From Bacteroidia bacterium (lineage in GTDB: Bacteria; Bacteroidota; Bacteroidia; Bacteroidales; BM520), in assembly GCA_009930445.1 (NCBI GenBank), contig RZYD01000003.1, positions 1-38,355 of the forward strand: a stretch of 38,355 nt of DNA, read 5' to 3'. The notes beneath the pieces are model-generated. The model had not been told where the DNA came from and did not search any database. It saw only the letters and a program-made list of their open reading frames with translations. The first letter of the stretch is position 1, and every line of letters starts with the position of its first letter. Positions 30,745 through 38,116 of this stretch are shown here, in pieces. Made by a program: the position numbers and the translations under genes.

Positions 30745-31260
30745 TTATAACCAAAGTTTTTTAAACATCCAGGCGATGAGGTAGCCTGTTCCGAAGATGG
30801 CGATCAGGGTAAGAAAACCCGCTGTAGAGAGCACTGCCATCCCGCTAAGGGCAGCTCCGCTGGTACATCCTCTGCCGAGTTGTGCCCCGATGCCAAACAA
30901 CATCCCTCCAATAACGGCCATAATTAACCGTGTTCTGTTGCTGATACGCGGGCCTTTCTCGATGGTGAATTTCATCCTGTCGGAAACAATCCCCGAAAAG
31001 TTTCCGCCAATTACCATCCCTATAGCCAGAAAAACCAGCCATGAAATCAATGGCTTCTGTCCACCGGTAACGTATTTACTGTAGAAAGTTGTTTCATTGG
31101 CATGATCAGGAGCTACGGCATTCACAGCACTTACCACTACACTCTTCATCGCACCGCTGGCACCTAATCCTCGCCCGCTGAAATAAAATGCTCCCAGTAA
31201 TACCAGGCCCAGCAGGAAACCGGCAAGATACGAATTCATATATCGGCTCTTTTTTTCCAT
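30745..31260 (-). CDS. half-size YeeE/YedE-family sulfur transporter
   Basis: From ATG 31260 the product has 171 residues; the frame opens earlier but that part is an improbable Lys/Arg run overlapping the cytochrome b gene. Segments are SYLAGFLLGLVLLGAFYFSG, PLISWLVFLAIGMVIGG, and a C-terminal half with the family motif GIGAQLGRGCTSGAALSGMA (Cys132, the only Cys). The first repeat has GRGLGASGAM where related transporters usually have a Cys-containing version, so this copy seems to have lost one thiol. It probably pairs with the neighbouring YeeE-rhodanese to form a complete pore (inference). Spacing is 10 bases to the cytochrome b gene and 18 to the next. Confidence 0.88.
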   Translation of the reverse strand: MEKKSRYMNSYLAGFLLGLVLLGAFYFSGRGLGASGAMKSVVVSAVNAVAPDHANETTFYSKYVTGGQKPLISWLVFLAIGMVIGGNFSGIVSDRMKFTIEKGPRISNRTRLIMAVIGGMLFGIGAQLGRGCTSGAALSGMAVLSTAGFLTLIAIFGTGYLIAWMFKKLWL

Positions 31261-31270
31261 AGCTTTTGTT

Positions 31271-31945
31271 TTATTGTGGTTGATCCATTTTTTTATTCGT
31301 GTCTTCCTTCTCTTCTTCCGCTTTATCGTCTTCCACCTCTTCATATCCGGTTATCATGGCCTTGAGATTACTGGTTACTGTGGTCCCGGTGCTGATCAGA
31401 TACAGATGAACAATGACAAACACCAGTAACAAAAATGCACCTGCCGAATGAATGATAGCCACATCTTTTAATCCTGAAATGCCCAGTGATTCAACCCCGC
31501 TGCCCTGTGGGTATCGGTAAAACATATATAAGAGGCCGGAAACAACCATCACGGGGATGATTAGAATCTTTAATCCCAGATATACCAGGCGCTGCAATGG
31601 ATTCAGTTTACTAAGGGTGGTTTTTTTTGTGGGATGTGGCGCATTACGAAAAATTCCGGTCAGATAATATTCAATCTGCGCTTTAAGATTTTTTGTGGTC
31701 GGAATATAATTTCGCCATTGGTCGGTTACAAAATGCCAGAAAATGGCGAGCCCAATAAGCCCGATAAATGCCCAGGCCGCATAGTTGTGCCATGTTACGG
31801 CCGTTTCAAACCCAAAAAGATTATATGAAGAGTGAATTTCAAATCCCGTAAGGGCCAGAAAGAAAATTAGTGCAGCCTGTGACCAGTGCCAGAACCGTTC
31901 AAATTTATGATAAATGTAAACTTCCTTTGTTTTCTTTGGTTTCAT
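31271..31945 (-). CDS. cytochrome b subunit (thiosulfate reductase/formate dehydrogenase gamma type)
   Basis: The 224-residue integral membrane protein has four helices with candidate haem-ligating histidines: FERFWHWSQAALIFFLAL, FEIH, TWHNYAAWAFIGLIGL with IFWHF, and VAIIHSAGAFLLLVFVIVH. It would take electrons from menaquinol and pass them to the octaheme protein encoded just upstream. The C terminus is a highly charged cytoplasmic tail (EEVEDDKAEEEKEDTNKK). ATG 31945 gives the natural start MKPKKTKEVYIYHKFER; the frame extends upstream into the octaheme gene but that is unlikely. Gaps are 16 bases upstream and 10 downstream, so co-transcription is nearly certain. Confidence 0.9.
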   Translation of the reverse strand: MKPKKTKEVYIYHKFERFWHWSQAALIFFLALTGFEIHSSYNLFGFETAVTWHNYAAWAFIGLIGLAIFWHFVTDQWRNYIPTTKNLKAQIEYYLTGIFRNAPHPTKKTTLSKLNPLQRLVYLGLKILIIPVMVVSGLLYMFYRYPQGSGVESLGISGLKDVAIIHSAGAFLLLVFVIVHLYLISTGTTVTSNLKAMITGYEEVEDDKAEEEKEDTNKKMDQPQ

Positions 31946-31961
31946 GTCCGAAATGTTTGGA

Positions 31962-33500
31962 TTAGTGTTTTTTTGCGAAAAAAATCCGAAGTCCACCATG
32001 GATAATAACACCGATCAGGCTTAGGATGATCAACAGTATTCCTCCTTTTTCAATGGATGCATTGTAATTGCGCCCGGGCATATAAAAGTCGTTCAGCCCG
32101 GCCAGCCTTCCGTCTTCCCGCGTATGGCAATCTTTACAGGTCAGCGCTTGCTCCTTGGGTGCTACCATATGCGAAAGCAGCAGGGTCATTTCGGTATGAA
32201 TGAAATCATGCTTCCCACTCCAAGGAATCTCCACCGACTTCATGCCCTCTTCTATGGCTTTGTAGTAATCAAAATCAACCCATAACGCACCTTTCCCCGG
32301 CTCTTTATCCCACACCTTCATCTGTATTAACCGTTTGAGCTCCGGATCCCAAGGCTGCGTGCCGGGGTGAATCTTGACCGGATGAATTTTGGCCTCTTCA
32401 TCGGCATATTTTCCCTTTAACGTGTTAATCTGTACCGGAAACGTATCAATAATGTCGGTGATCAGGTAATGGTCGGCCGTGCCATTAAACCAAATGTAAT
32501 CAGGTACCAGATCGTTACCCCAGGTGAAACTGCCTTTAATGGATAAATAGGTGTGATTCCCTAACGTATCATCAAGGGAGAAGGGTTCCCCCTCCTCATT
32601 TAGTTTTGTGGCTGTCGACCAGTCCCAGCTGGTTTTTGTGCTGTTTACTTTGGCGTAAGTGGGGATGTGGCAGGTCTGGCACGCAACTTTGATGGTGTGC
32701 TCATTTACCACGTCATTGATGTGGGGGCGCAGGGAATGACATTGTGTACAGGAGGCCCTGTTGCGATTCATGGAGGAGACACCGTAATATTTTCCTTTCA
32801 TCTGGTGTTTCTCCGTTTCATGACATTCTACACAGTTCATATCCGCTCCTTCGGAAGTCATGTGCACATCGGTTTCGGGTGAGCAATCGAGCAACGCCAT
32901 ATCCAGCGTGCCGTTTTTAACGTTGTTCCCTCCTGCAGAATGGAAGTGGCACGTTCCACAGTTTTCCCTGGAGGGAAGGCCTACATTTCGGGCAACATGA
33001 CCCAGGTCGACGGATGGATCCGGATATCCCGCCATCCCACTGCCTTTACGATAGGTGCCCGAGTTATCATGGCATACCAGACAGTCGATGTTGAATTCAT
33101 TCTTAAAATCAAAGGTTTTCTGGTCTTCGTAGCCGTACCCGATATGACAGCGTGTGCAGGTTCCCCAACTGCCTCCTATTCCTGTACAGAAGTTGTTCAG
33201 TAAGTTGTTTTTACCCAGCGAAGTGATTCCCCGCCCTTCGATATAGGCTTCCCGCTCCCATTTCCAGTGCGCCGTTTGCATGACTTCCTTTCCTCTTTCT
33301 GTATGACAGCTCAGGCAGGCCGCGGTAAGCGCATGGGGGTTGTCAAAGTCTTTTTGTAAAACCTCAAACTTGCTGTGATCGGCCGATTTTTGCTGCCAGA
33401 TGGGACTGTCCTTCCGGGGAGTATAAAATGTGGGCGAATCCTGCGCCACGAGCCCCAGCAAACATCCGGTCAGAAAAATAAACAATAGTAATGCCTTCAT
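31962..33500 (-). CDS. octaheme c-type cytochrome, tetrathionate reductase family
   Basis: The 512-residue protein has a signal peptide (KALLLFIFLTGCLLGLVAQ) and exactly eight CXXCH haem motifs, with His at residues 66, 119, 144, 185, 227, 255, 278 and 459. The long gap before the eighth motif and the length match the octaheme tetrathionate reductase family, which in Shewanella reduces tetrathionate and, in vitro, nitrite and hydroxylamine. A C-terminal membrane helix (487-503, GILLIILSLIGVIIHGGL) should anchor it facing the periplasm, which soluble family members lack. It is the first gene of the cluster that continues with cytochrome b, YeeE transporters and rhodaneses. The physiological substrate is inferred from that sulfur context. 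No consensus promoter is visible upstream. Confidence 0.93.
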   Translation of the reverse strand: MKALLLFIFLTGCLLGLVAQDSPTFYTPRKDSPIWQQKSADHSKFEVLQKDFDNPHALTAACLSCHTERGKEVMQTAHWKWEREAYIEGRGITSLGKNNLLNNFCTGIGGSWGTCTRCHIGYGYEDQKTFDFKNEFNIDCLVCHDNSGTYRKGSGMAGYPDPSVDLGHVARNVGLPSRENCGTCHFHSAGGNNVKNGTLDMALLDCSPETDVHMTSEGADMNCVECHETEKHQMKGKYYGVSSMNRNRASCTQCHSLRPHINDVVNEHTIKVACQTCHIPTYAKVNSTKTSWDWSTATKLNEEGEPFSLDDTLGNHTYLSIKGSFTWGNDLVPDYIWFNGTADHYLITDIIDTFPVQINTLKGKYADEEAKIHPVKIHPGTQPWDPELKRLIQMKVWDKEPGKGALWVDFDYYKAIEEGMKSVEIPWSGKHDFIHTEMTLLLSHMVAPKEQALTCKDCHTREDGRLAGLNDFYMPGRNYNASIEKGGILLIILSLIGVIIHGGLRIFFAKKH

Positions 33501-34506
33501 ATCGAATTTTGTTATTTGTTGTTTGAAAATCCTTTTATGTGGGATAAAATTATAAATTTAAGTAAAGATATATACAGATAATTAAATATATAACTATAAT
33601 TTATTTTGGTTCTAAATAAGATTGGCATCCCGCAATATTCATTTGATATCGAATTCATACGAATTGGGAACGGGATTTTTATTAAAATTTTCTCCATCGG
33701 CCTATAATCAGTTGGTATAGGTATTAAAGACTAAAAATAAGCATTTTAGATGAGTGATAGGGAAAACCGATTAAAATTTTTGGCCGGGTGATGCAGGAAG
33801 GCATGATTGTGAATTTGCGGGTTAACCCAGCCTATGGGCTTTGGTTTTCAACACGAAAATAATATCTGCCTTATCTTATCCTTTATAATGAAACAACCAT
33901 ATTATTATGATTATCAAACTTTTCCCTGCAATCAACATCTGGCACACCCCTGCAGGTAATTCCCTGTTATCAATATCTATGGCTGAATTTGGGATGATTT
34001 TCTTAAACAATTTTTCCAAAAAATTGATTATTATTAGGATACAACATTCATTATCAGAATTTGATTATCCCGCTATTGATTTCAGAGAATTCTTAATTTA
34101 TTATAAATGCGTTATTATATGCCGTCTTTAAGGTTTGTAATTCCTCAATGCTTCTATTCTTTACCGATATCCGGAACACATCAATCCTACCGTTAAATCC
34201 ATAAGCTACTGACTATAAAGGGTAAAGCGCGAGGGTAGATGATAAGGCCTTTATTTTATGAAAAGGGGAATTCAATAATTCAACCGTGCAAATCGGGCAA
34301 TTGAAACCCTTTAGGTGTCCATGGTCGATAGGCTTTATTGCTTGTTGGGGTGCTGTCAGGCGATAATGAGAATCTGTACGCCAATTCCCGATCGCGAAAG
34401 CCTCTGTGGAATTTTTTTTCTTCTGTACGAAAGTTGACCAGGGGTAAATTTTGTGAGTCTGGTCTTTTTTATAAAATTCTGGTGTCTTTTAAAGGGCACA
34501 AAAACG
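33501..34506. other. about 1 kb AT-rich region without a supported gene
   Basis: Between the octaheme gene and tRNA-Asp there are only short open frames (minus 33512-33697, plus 33907-34131, plus 34338-34580) that lack recognisable protein character. Small dyads are present: ATCCCG near 33627 with CGGGAT near 33674 followed by T-rich sequence, and ATAAAGG near 34214 with CCTTTAT near 34247. The upstream regulation of the octaheme operon must lie at the left edge, but I see no clear promoter match. Confidence 0.5.
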
Positions 34507-34540
34507 AAAAAAGGTCACTCAAAATTGAGCAACCTTTTTT
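34507..34540 (-). terminator. hairpin terminator downstream of tRNA-Asp
   Basis: AAAAAAGGT and ACCTTTTTT pair, with an inner CTCA/TGAG stem around AAAT and a small CA/CA internal loop. On the minus strand it ends in six T. It lies directly after the tRNA 3' end. Confidence 0.8.
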
Positions 34541-34541
34541 G

Positions 34542-34615
34542 CGGTCTGGACGAGACTCGAACTCGCGACCCCCTGCGTGACAGGCAGGTATTCTAACCAA
34601 CTGAACTACCAGACC
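34542..34615 (-). tRNA. tRNA-Asp (anticodon GTC)
   Basis: On the minus strand from G at 34615, acceptor GGTCTGG pairs with CCAGACC. The anticodon stem CCTGC/GCAGG encloses CTGTCAC with anticodon GTC. The T arm has GTTCGAG, discriminator G. CCA is not encoded. Confidence 0.97.
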
Positions 34616-34648
34616 GTGTTTTCTACAAACTTATGTCGTTTGCGATGG

Positions 34649-34678
34649 CAAAGATACGCCGTTTTTTCTTTCGTACAA
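34649..34678 (-). promoter_or_regulatory. predicted promoter of tRNA-Asp
   Basis: TTG (34678-34676), a 19-base spacer and TATCTTTG (34656-34649) on the minus strand fit the Bacteroidota consensus. Initiation would be around 34642, about 27 bases before the tRNA. Confidence 0.65.
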
Positions 34679-34744
34679 TACCTTCTGTATTTTTTTTTAT
34701 TTTTTTTAATTTACGGATGCAGGTAGTGCCTGTTTGCTTTTTTC

Positions 34745-34752
34745 TATTTTTG
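34745..34752 (+). promoter_or_regulatory. possible -7 element of the glycyl-radical operon
   Basis: TATTTTTG fits TAnnTTTG, with no good -33 match. It would give a leader of about 175 bases before ATG 34936. Within the leader, TTTTTTTATG at 34763-34772 opens a 22-codon frame. Confidence 0.4.
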
Positions 34753-34769
34753 CATAAATAAGTTTTTTT

Positions 34770-34838
34770 ATGCACAGGTATGTTGTTCAGCTCTATGGCC
34801 ATTATGGTATCGGCCTCTATGAATGCTGGATCAAATAG
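34770..34838 (+). CDS. possible 22-aa leader peptide upstream of the glycyl-radical activase
   Basis: ATG 34770, directly after seven T and 17 bases past a -7 match, opens a 22-codon frame (MHRYVVQLYG...ECWIK, TAG at 34836). It is rich in Tyr and Gly. The same TATTTTTG then TTTTTTTATG arrangement precedes the amgK-rapZ gene. It may be a leader peptide or chance; no control codons for proline are present. Confidence 0.25.
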   Translation: MHRYVVQLYGHYGIGLYECWIK

Positions 34839-34935
34839 TCCTTGTTTTTTTCTTTGCCTGTTGCGGGGGTTGCAGCATTTTTCCGGTATTTTTTTATTAC
34901 AATTTATTGTTTCGCATACTAACTACGACAAGCGT

Positions 34936-35742
34936 ATGGGTTTGGAGAAAGGAATAATTTTCGATATAAAGCGGTTCGCAGTCCATGATGGTCCGGGTAT
35001 TCGTACTACGGTCTTTTTTAAAGGCTGTCCGTTGCGCTGCCTCTGGTGCCATAATCCGGAAGGAATTGACGCGGCACAACAATCTGTCAAAAAAAAGCTT
35101 TCAATGGGAGATAAATCGGTGTGGATCGATGAAATAGTCGGCATGGAATATACGGCCCCTGCCTTGATGAATGAACTGGAGAAGGATTACCTCTTCATGG
35201 AGGAATCATCGGGTGGGGTTACCCTCTCCGGAGGAGAACCGCTCATGCAGGCCGCTTTTCTTCTGCAGTTGCTTCCTCTGCTTAAAAAAAGAAAGGTTCA
35301 TGTTGCACTGGATACTTGTGGGTATGCTTCCCCTGCAATTATGGCTGCTGTGCTTCCTTATGTCGATCTCTTTCTCTTTGACCTCAAACATACGGATGCA
35401 CAAATACACCGCAAATTGACCGGAGTGGATTTGGTACCAATTCTTGCTAACTTGCACGAGGTGTTGCAAAGAAAATGTAATGTGCGTATCCGGATTCCCT
35501 ATATTCCCGGAATTCAGGATGATGCGGCAACGCTTTCGGCTTATATTCGTATTTTAGCGCCTCACCGCAGCGACATTGAGGCCATCGACATCCTGCCCTA
35601 TCATTCCATTGCTGCCAACAAGTACCGGCGCTTTGGATTAGCCAATCGTGTAGCGGATTGGAAGGAGCCGACGGAGGAAGAAATAAATAATTTTGCCCGT
35701 GCTTTTCGCTGTGCCGGGTTTCATGTTACTATAGGAGGATAA
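34936..35742 (+). CDS. hypE: glycyl-radical enzyme activating radical SAM protein
   Basis: This 268-residue enzyme installs the glycyl radical on its partner using SAM and a [4Fe-4S] cluster. The cluster motif is GCPLRCLWCHNPEG (Cys31, Cys35, Cys38, CX3CX2C), preceded by IKRFAVHDGPGIRTTVFFKG; the SAM-binding GGE motif is in GVTLSGGEPLMQA. After Cys38 there is no extra cysteine-rich ferredoxin insert, so this is the short PflA-like type, unlike many activases of non-PFL enzymes. The frame opens at 34780, but the added residues look non-coding, and ATG 34936 (MGLEKGIIFDIKRF) fits the family. It ends 4 bases before the glycyl-radical enzyme gene and its last codons contain that gene's Shine-Dalgarno. 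Partner specificity is inferred from adjacency. Confidence 0.9.
   Translation: MGLEKGIIFDIKRFAVHDGPGIRTTVFFKGCPLRCLWCHNPEGIDAAQQSVKKKLSMGDKSVWIDEIVGMEYTAPALMNELEKDYLFMEESSGGVTLSGGEPLMQAAFLLQLLPLLKKRKVHVALDTCGYASPAIMAAVLPYVDLFLFDLKHTDAQIHRKLTGVDLVPILANLHEVLQRKCNVRIRIPYIPGIQDDAATLSAYIRILAPHRSDIEAIDILPYHSIAANKYRRFGLANRVADWKEPTEEEINNFARAFRCAGFHVTIGG
35733..35738 (+). promoter_or_regulatory. Shine-Dalgarno of the glycyl-radical enzyme gene
   Basis: AGGAGG lies 8 bases before ATG 35747 inside the final Gly-Gly codons of the activase gene. It indicates coupled, high-level translation. Confidence 0.75.
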
Positions 35743-35746
35743 TTTT

Positions 35747-38113
35747 ATGCTTTCAGAACGGATTCAAAAACTGCGCAACGAAAGTTTGAATGCGAAAAAT
35801 ATTTTGTCGCCCGAACGGGCAATTCTGGTTACTGGTTTTTATGCTTCGGATGCTATCCGGGGTCTTTCTATACCCATGCAACGTGCCCGTGCCTTTGCGT
35901 ATGTGCTCCGCCACAAAAAAATTCATATTTCCGAGGGTGAACTGATTGTCGGAGAACGCGGCCCTGCGCCCAAAGCAACACCTACCTATCCTGAAATTTG
36001 TCTTCATTCACTCGAGGATCTGGAAATTTTACATAACCGCAAAAAGGTTTCATTCCAGTCGGATGACACGATGCGTGAGATATACCGGGATAAGATCATC
36101 CCGTTCTGGCAGGGGCGTACCCAGCGTGACCGAATCATGAGAAGAATGCAACCGGAGTGGCAGAGGGCCTATGAAACAGGTGTTTTTACCGAGTTTCAGG
36201 AACAAAGAGCCCCGGGGCATACAGTATGTGGTTCAAAAATTTACCAAAACGGCATGAACGATTTTATAGGTCAGATACGTGAACAGATGCGATCGCTTGA
36301 TTTTGCCCGTGACTTTGGCGCACTTGAGCGTTTGGAAGAGCTGGAAGCAATGGAGGTGGTGTGTGAAGCGATTATTGCCTATGCTCACCGGCACGCGGAA
36401 GTGCTGGCCCTGATGGCTGAGAATGAACCGGATCCCTCACGCCGCAAAGAACTGGAATGTATGGAGCAGATATGCCGCAAAGTACCGGCTCAGGCTCCTG
36501 AAACTTTCCATGAAGCGCTTCAATATTACTGGTTTGTGCATGTGGGCGTTGTCACGGAACTAAATCCCTGGGATTCGTTTAATCCCGGCCGGCTCGATCA
36601 ACATCTTTTCCCTTTCTACGAAAAGGAAATAGCCCGCGGTACATTAACCGAGTCTTCAGCCCGTGAATTACTTCAGGCGTTCTGGATTAAGTTTAATAAT
36701 CATCCTTCACCACCCAAAATTGGGGTTACCGCACAGGAAAGCAATACCTATACCGATTTTACCCTGATTAATGTCGGTGGTGTGAAACCCGATGGCAGCG
36801 ATGCTGCTAATGTGCTTAGCTTTATGATTTTGGATACGGTAGAGGAGATGCGGCTGCTTCAGCCGGGCTCCATGGTACAAATTAGCAGGAAAAATCCGGA
36901 TACCCTTATTCATCGTGCCTTACAGATTATTAAAACAGGATTCGGCCAGCCTTCTCTTTTTAATACAGATGGAATTATCCAACAACTGGTTCATCAGAAT
37001 AAAAACATTGAGGATGCCCGCAATGGTGGTGCTAGTGGGTGTGTCGAATCGGGTGCCTTCGGTACCGAAGCGTATATGCTAACCGGATACCTGAACCTGC
37101 CAAAAATTTTGGAAATTACTTTGCATAATGGAACCGATCCGCGAACCGGAAAACTTATCGGCCTGAAAACCGGTGATCCGCGTTTGTTCTTTTCCTTCGA
37201 TGCCCTGATGGAGGCCTGGGAAAAACAGCTGAATTATTTTGTCGCCATAAAACTTGTCGGTAATAATATTATTGAAAAACTTTTTGCGCATTACCTTCCC
37301 GTTCCTTTTCTCTCGGTGCTGATCGACGATTGTATTACCAATGGAAAAGATTATAATGCCGGTGGAGCACGATATAATACTTCCTATGTCCAGGGCGTCG
37401 GTTTAGGAAGTCTGACCGATCAGTTAACGGCACTGAAATATCATATTTTTGACCAAAAGAATTACACCATGGAGGAAATTTTGGAGGCCCTGCATTGTAA
37501 TTTTGAAGGCTTTGAATCTTTGCGCGCCGCACTTATTTATCAAACACCAAAGTATGGAAATGATGATGAATATGCCGACCAGCAGGCCCTTCAGGCTTTT
37601 AATGCGTTTTATAATGCCGTGAATGGAAACGATACACCGCGTGGCGGAAAATACCGGATCAACCTGCTTCCTACAACTTCTCATGTATATTTTGGATCGG
37701 TCATGCTGGCCTCCGCTGATGGCCGTTTGGCCCGAATGCCCCTGTCAGAAGGCATCTCTCCTGTGCAGGGTGCTGATATCAAAGGCCCGACGGCAGTCAT
37801 CAAGTCTGCAGCCCGACTTAACCATACGAAAACCGGTGGTACGTTGCTAAATCAAAAATTTTCACCGTCATTTTTTAATTCTGTCGATAGTTATCAGAAA
37901 ATTACGGCCTTGATTCGTACCTATTTTCGCCTCAACGGGCATCACATTCAGTTCAATGTTGTGGATGCCCAAACTCTGCGTGATGCCAGAGAAAATCCTG
38001 AACAATACCGCGATCTTATCGTCAGGGTAGCCGGATATAGTGATTATTTTAACGATTTGGGCGATGATCTTCAGGAGGAGATTATCCGCCGAACAGAACA
38101 AGCATCCCTGTAA
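35747..38113 (+). CDS. hypD: glycyl-radical enzyme, probable trans-4-hydroxy-L-proline dehydratase
   Basis: The 788-residue enzyme has the two hallmarks of glycyl-radical eliminases: the thiyl site GGASGCVESGAFG (Cys432, Glu434) and the radical loop VRVAGYSDYF (Gly763). It matches my recollection of Clostridioides difficile HypD (789 residues) along its length. Residues I recall there as active-site (Cys434, Glu436, Asp278, Ser334, Asp339, Phe340, Tyr450, Thr645, Gly765) all have identical residues here at a constant offset of two (432, 434, 276, 332, 337, 338, 448, 643, 763). HypD dehydrates hydroxyproline to pyrroline-5-carboxylate. This gene symbol is not the hydrogenase HypD. The activase precedes it by 4 bases. 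No proC is seen. A related GRE with another substrate cannot be fully excluded. Confidence 0.85.
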   Translation: MLSERIQKLRNESLNAKNILSPERAILVTGFYASDAIRGLSIPMQRARAFAYVLRHKKIHISEGELIVGERGPAPKATPTYPEICLHSLEDLEILHNRKKVSFQSDDTMREIYRDKIIPFWQGRTQRDRIMRRMQPEWQRAYETGVFTEFQEQRAPGHTVCGSKIYQNGMNDFIGQIREQMRSLDFARDFGALERLEELEAMEVVCEAIIAYAHRHAEVLALMAENEPDPSRRKELECMEQICRKVPAQAPETFHEALQYYWFVHVGVVTELNPWDSFNPGRLDQHLFPFYEKEIARGTLTESSARELLQAFWIKFNNHPSPPKIGVTAQESNTYTDFTLINVGGVKPDGSDAANVLSFMILDTVEEMRLLQPGSMVQISRKNPDTLIHRALQIIKTGFGQPSLFNTDGIIQQLVHQNKNIEDARNGGASGCVESGAFGTEAYMLTGYLNLPKILEITLHNGTDPRTGKLIGLKTGDPRLFFSFDALMEAWEKQLNYFVAIKLVGNNIIEKLFAHYLPVPFLSVLIDDCITNGKDYNAGGARYNTSYVQGVGLGSLTDQLTALKYHIFDQKNYTMEEILEALHCNFEGFESLRAALIYQTPKYGNDDEYADQQALQAFNAFYNAVNGNDTPRGGKYRINLLPTTSHVYFGSVMLASADGRLARMPLSEGISPVQGADIKGPTAVIKSAARLNHTKTGGTLLNQKFSPSFFNSVDSYQKITALIRTYFRLNGHHIQFNVVDAQTLRDARENPEQYRDLIVRVAGYSDYFNDLGDDLQEEIIRRTEQASL

Positions 38114-38116
38114 GTT

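Noticed and set aside
33512-33697. 61-codon minus-strand frame upstream of the octaheme gene
   Set aside because: Composition is Ile/Tyr/Phe/Asn-rich as expected by chance in AT-rich sequence, with no supporting signals.
33907-34131. 74-codon frame in the AT-rich spacer
   Set aside because: No domain, signal peptide, ribosome site or promoter, and a composition expected from AT-rich DNA.
34338-34580. Open frame of 80 codons on the plus strand
   Set aside because: Its 3' end runs antisense through tRNA-Asp and its terminator, and the end of the peptide (GRDSNSRPPA) is the familiar product of translating an inverted tRNA arm.
34780-34935. In-frame N-terminal extension of the activase
   Set aside because: The extra 52 residues show no family similarity, and the radical SAM core starts normally at ATG 34936.
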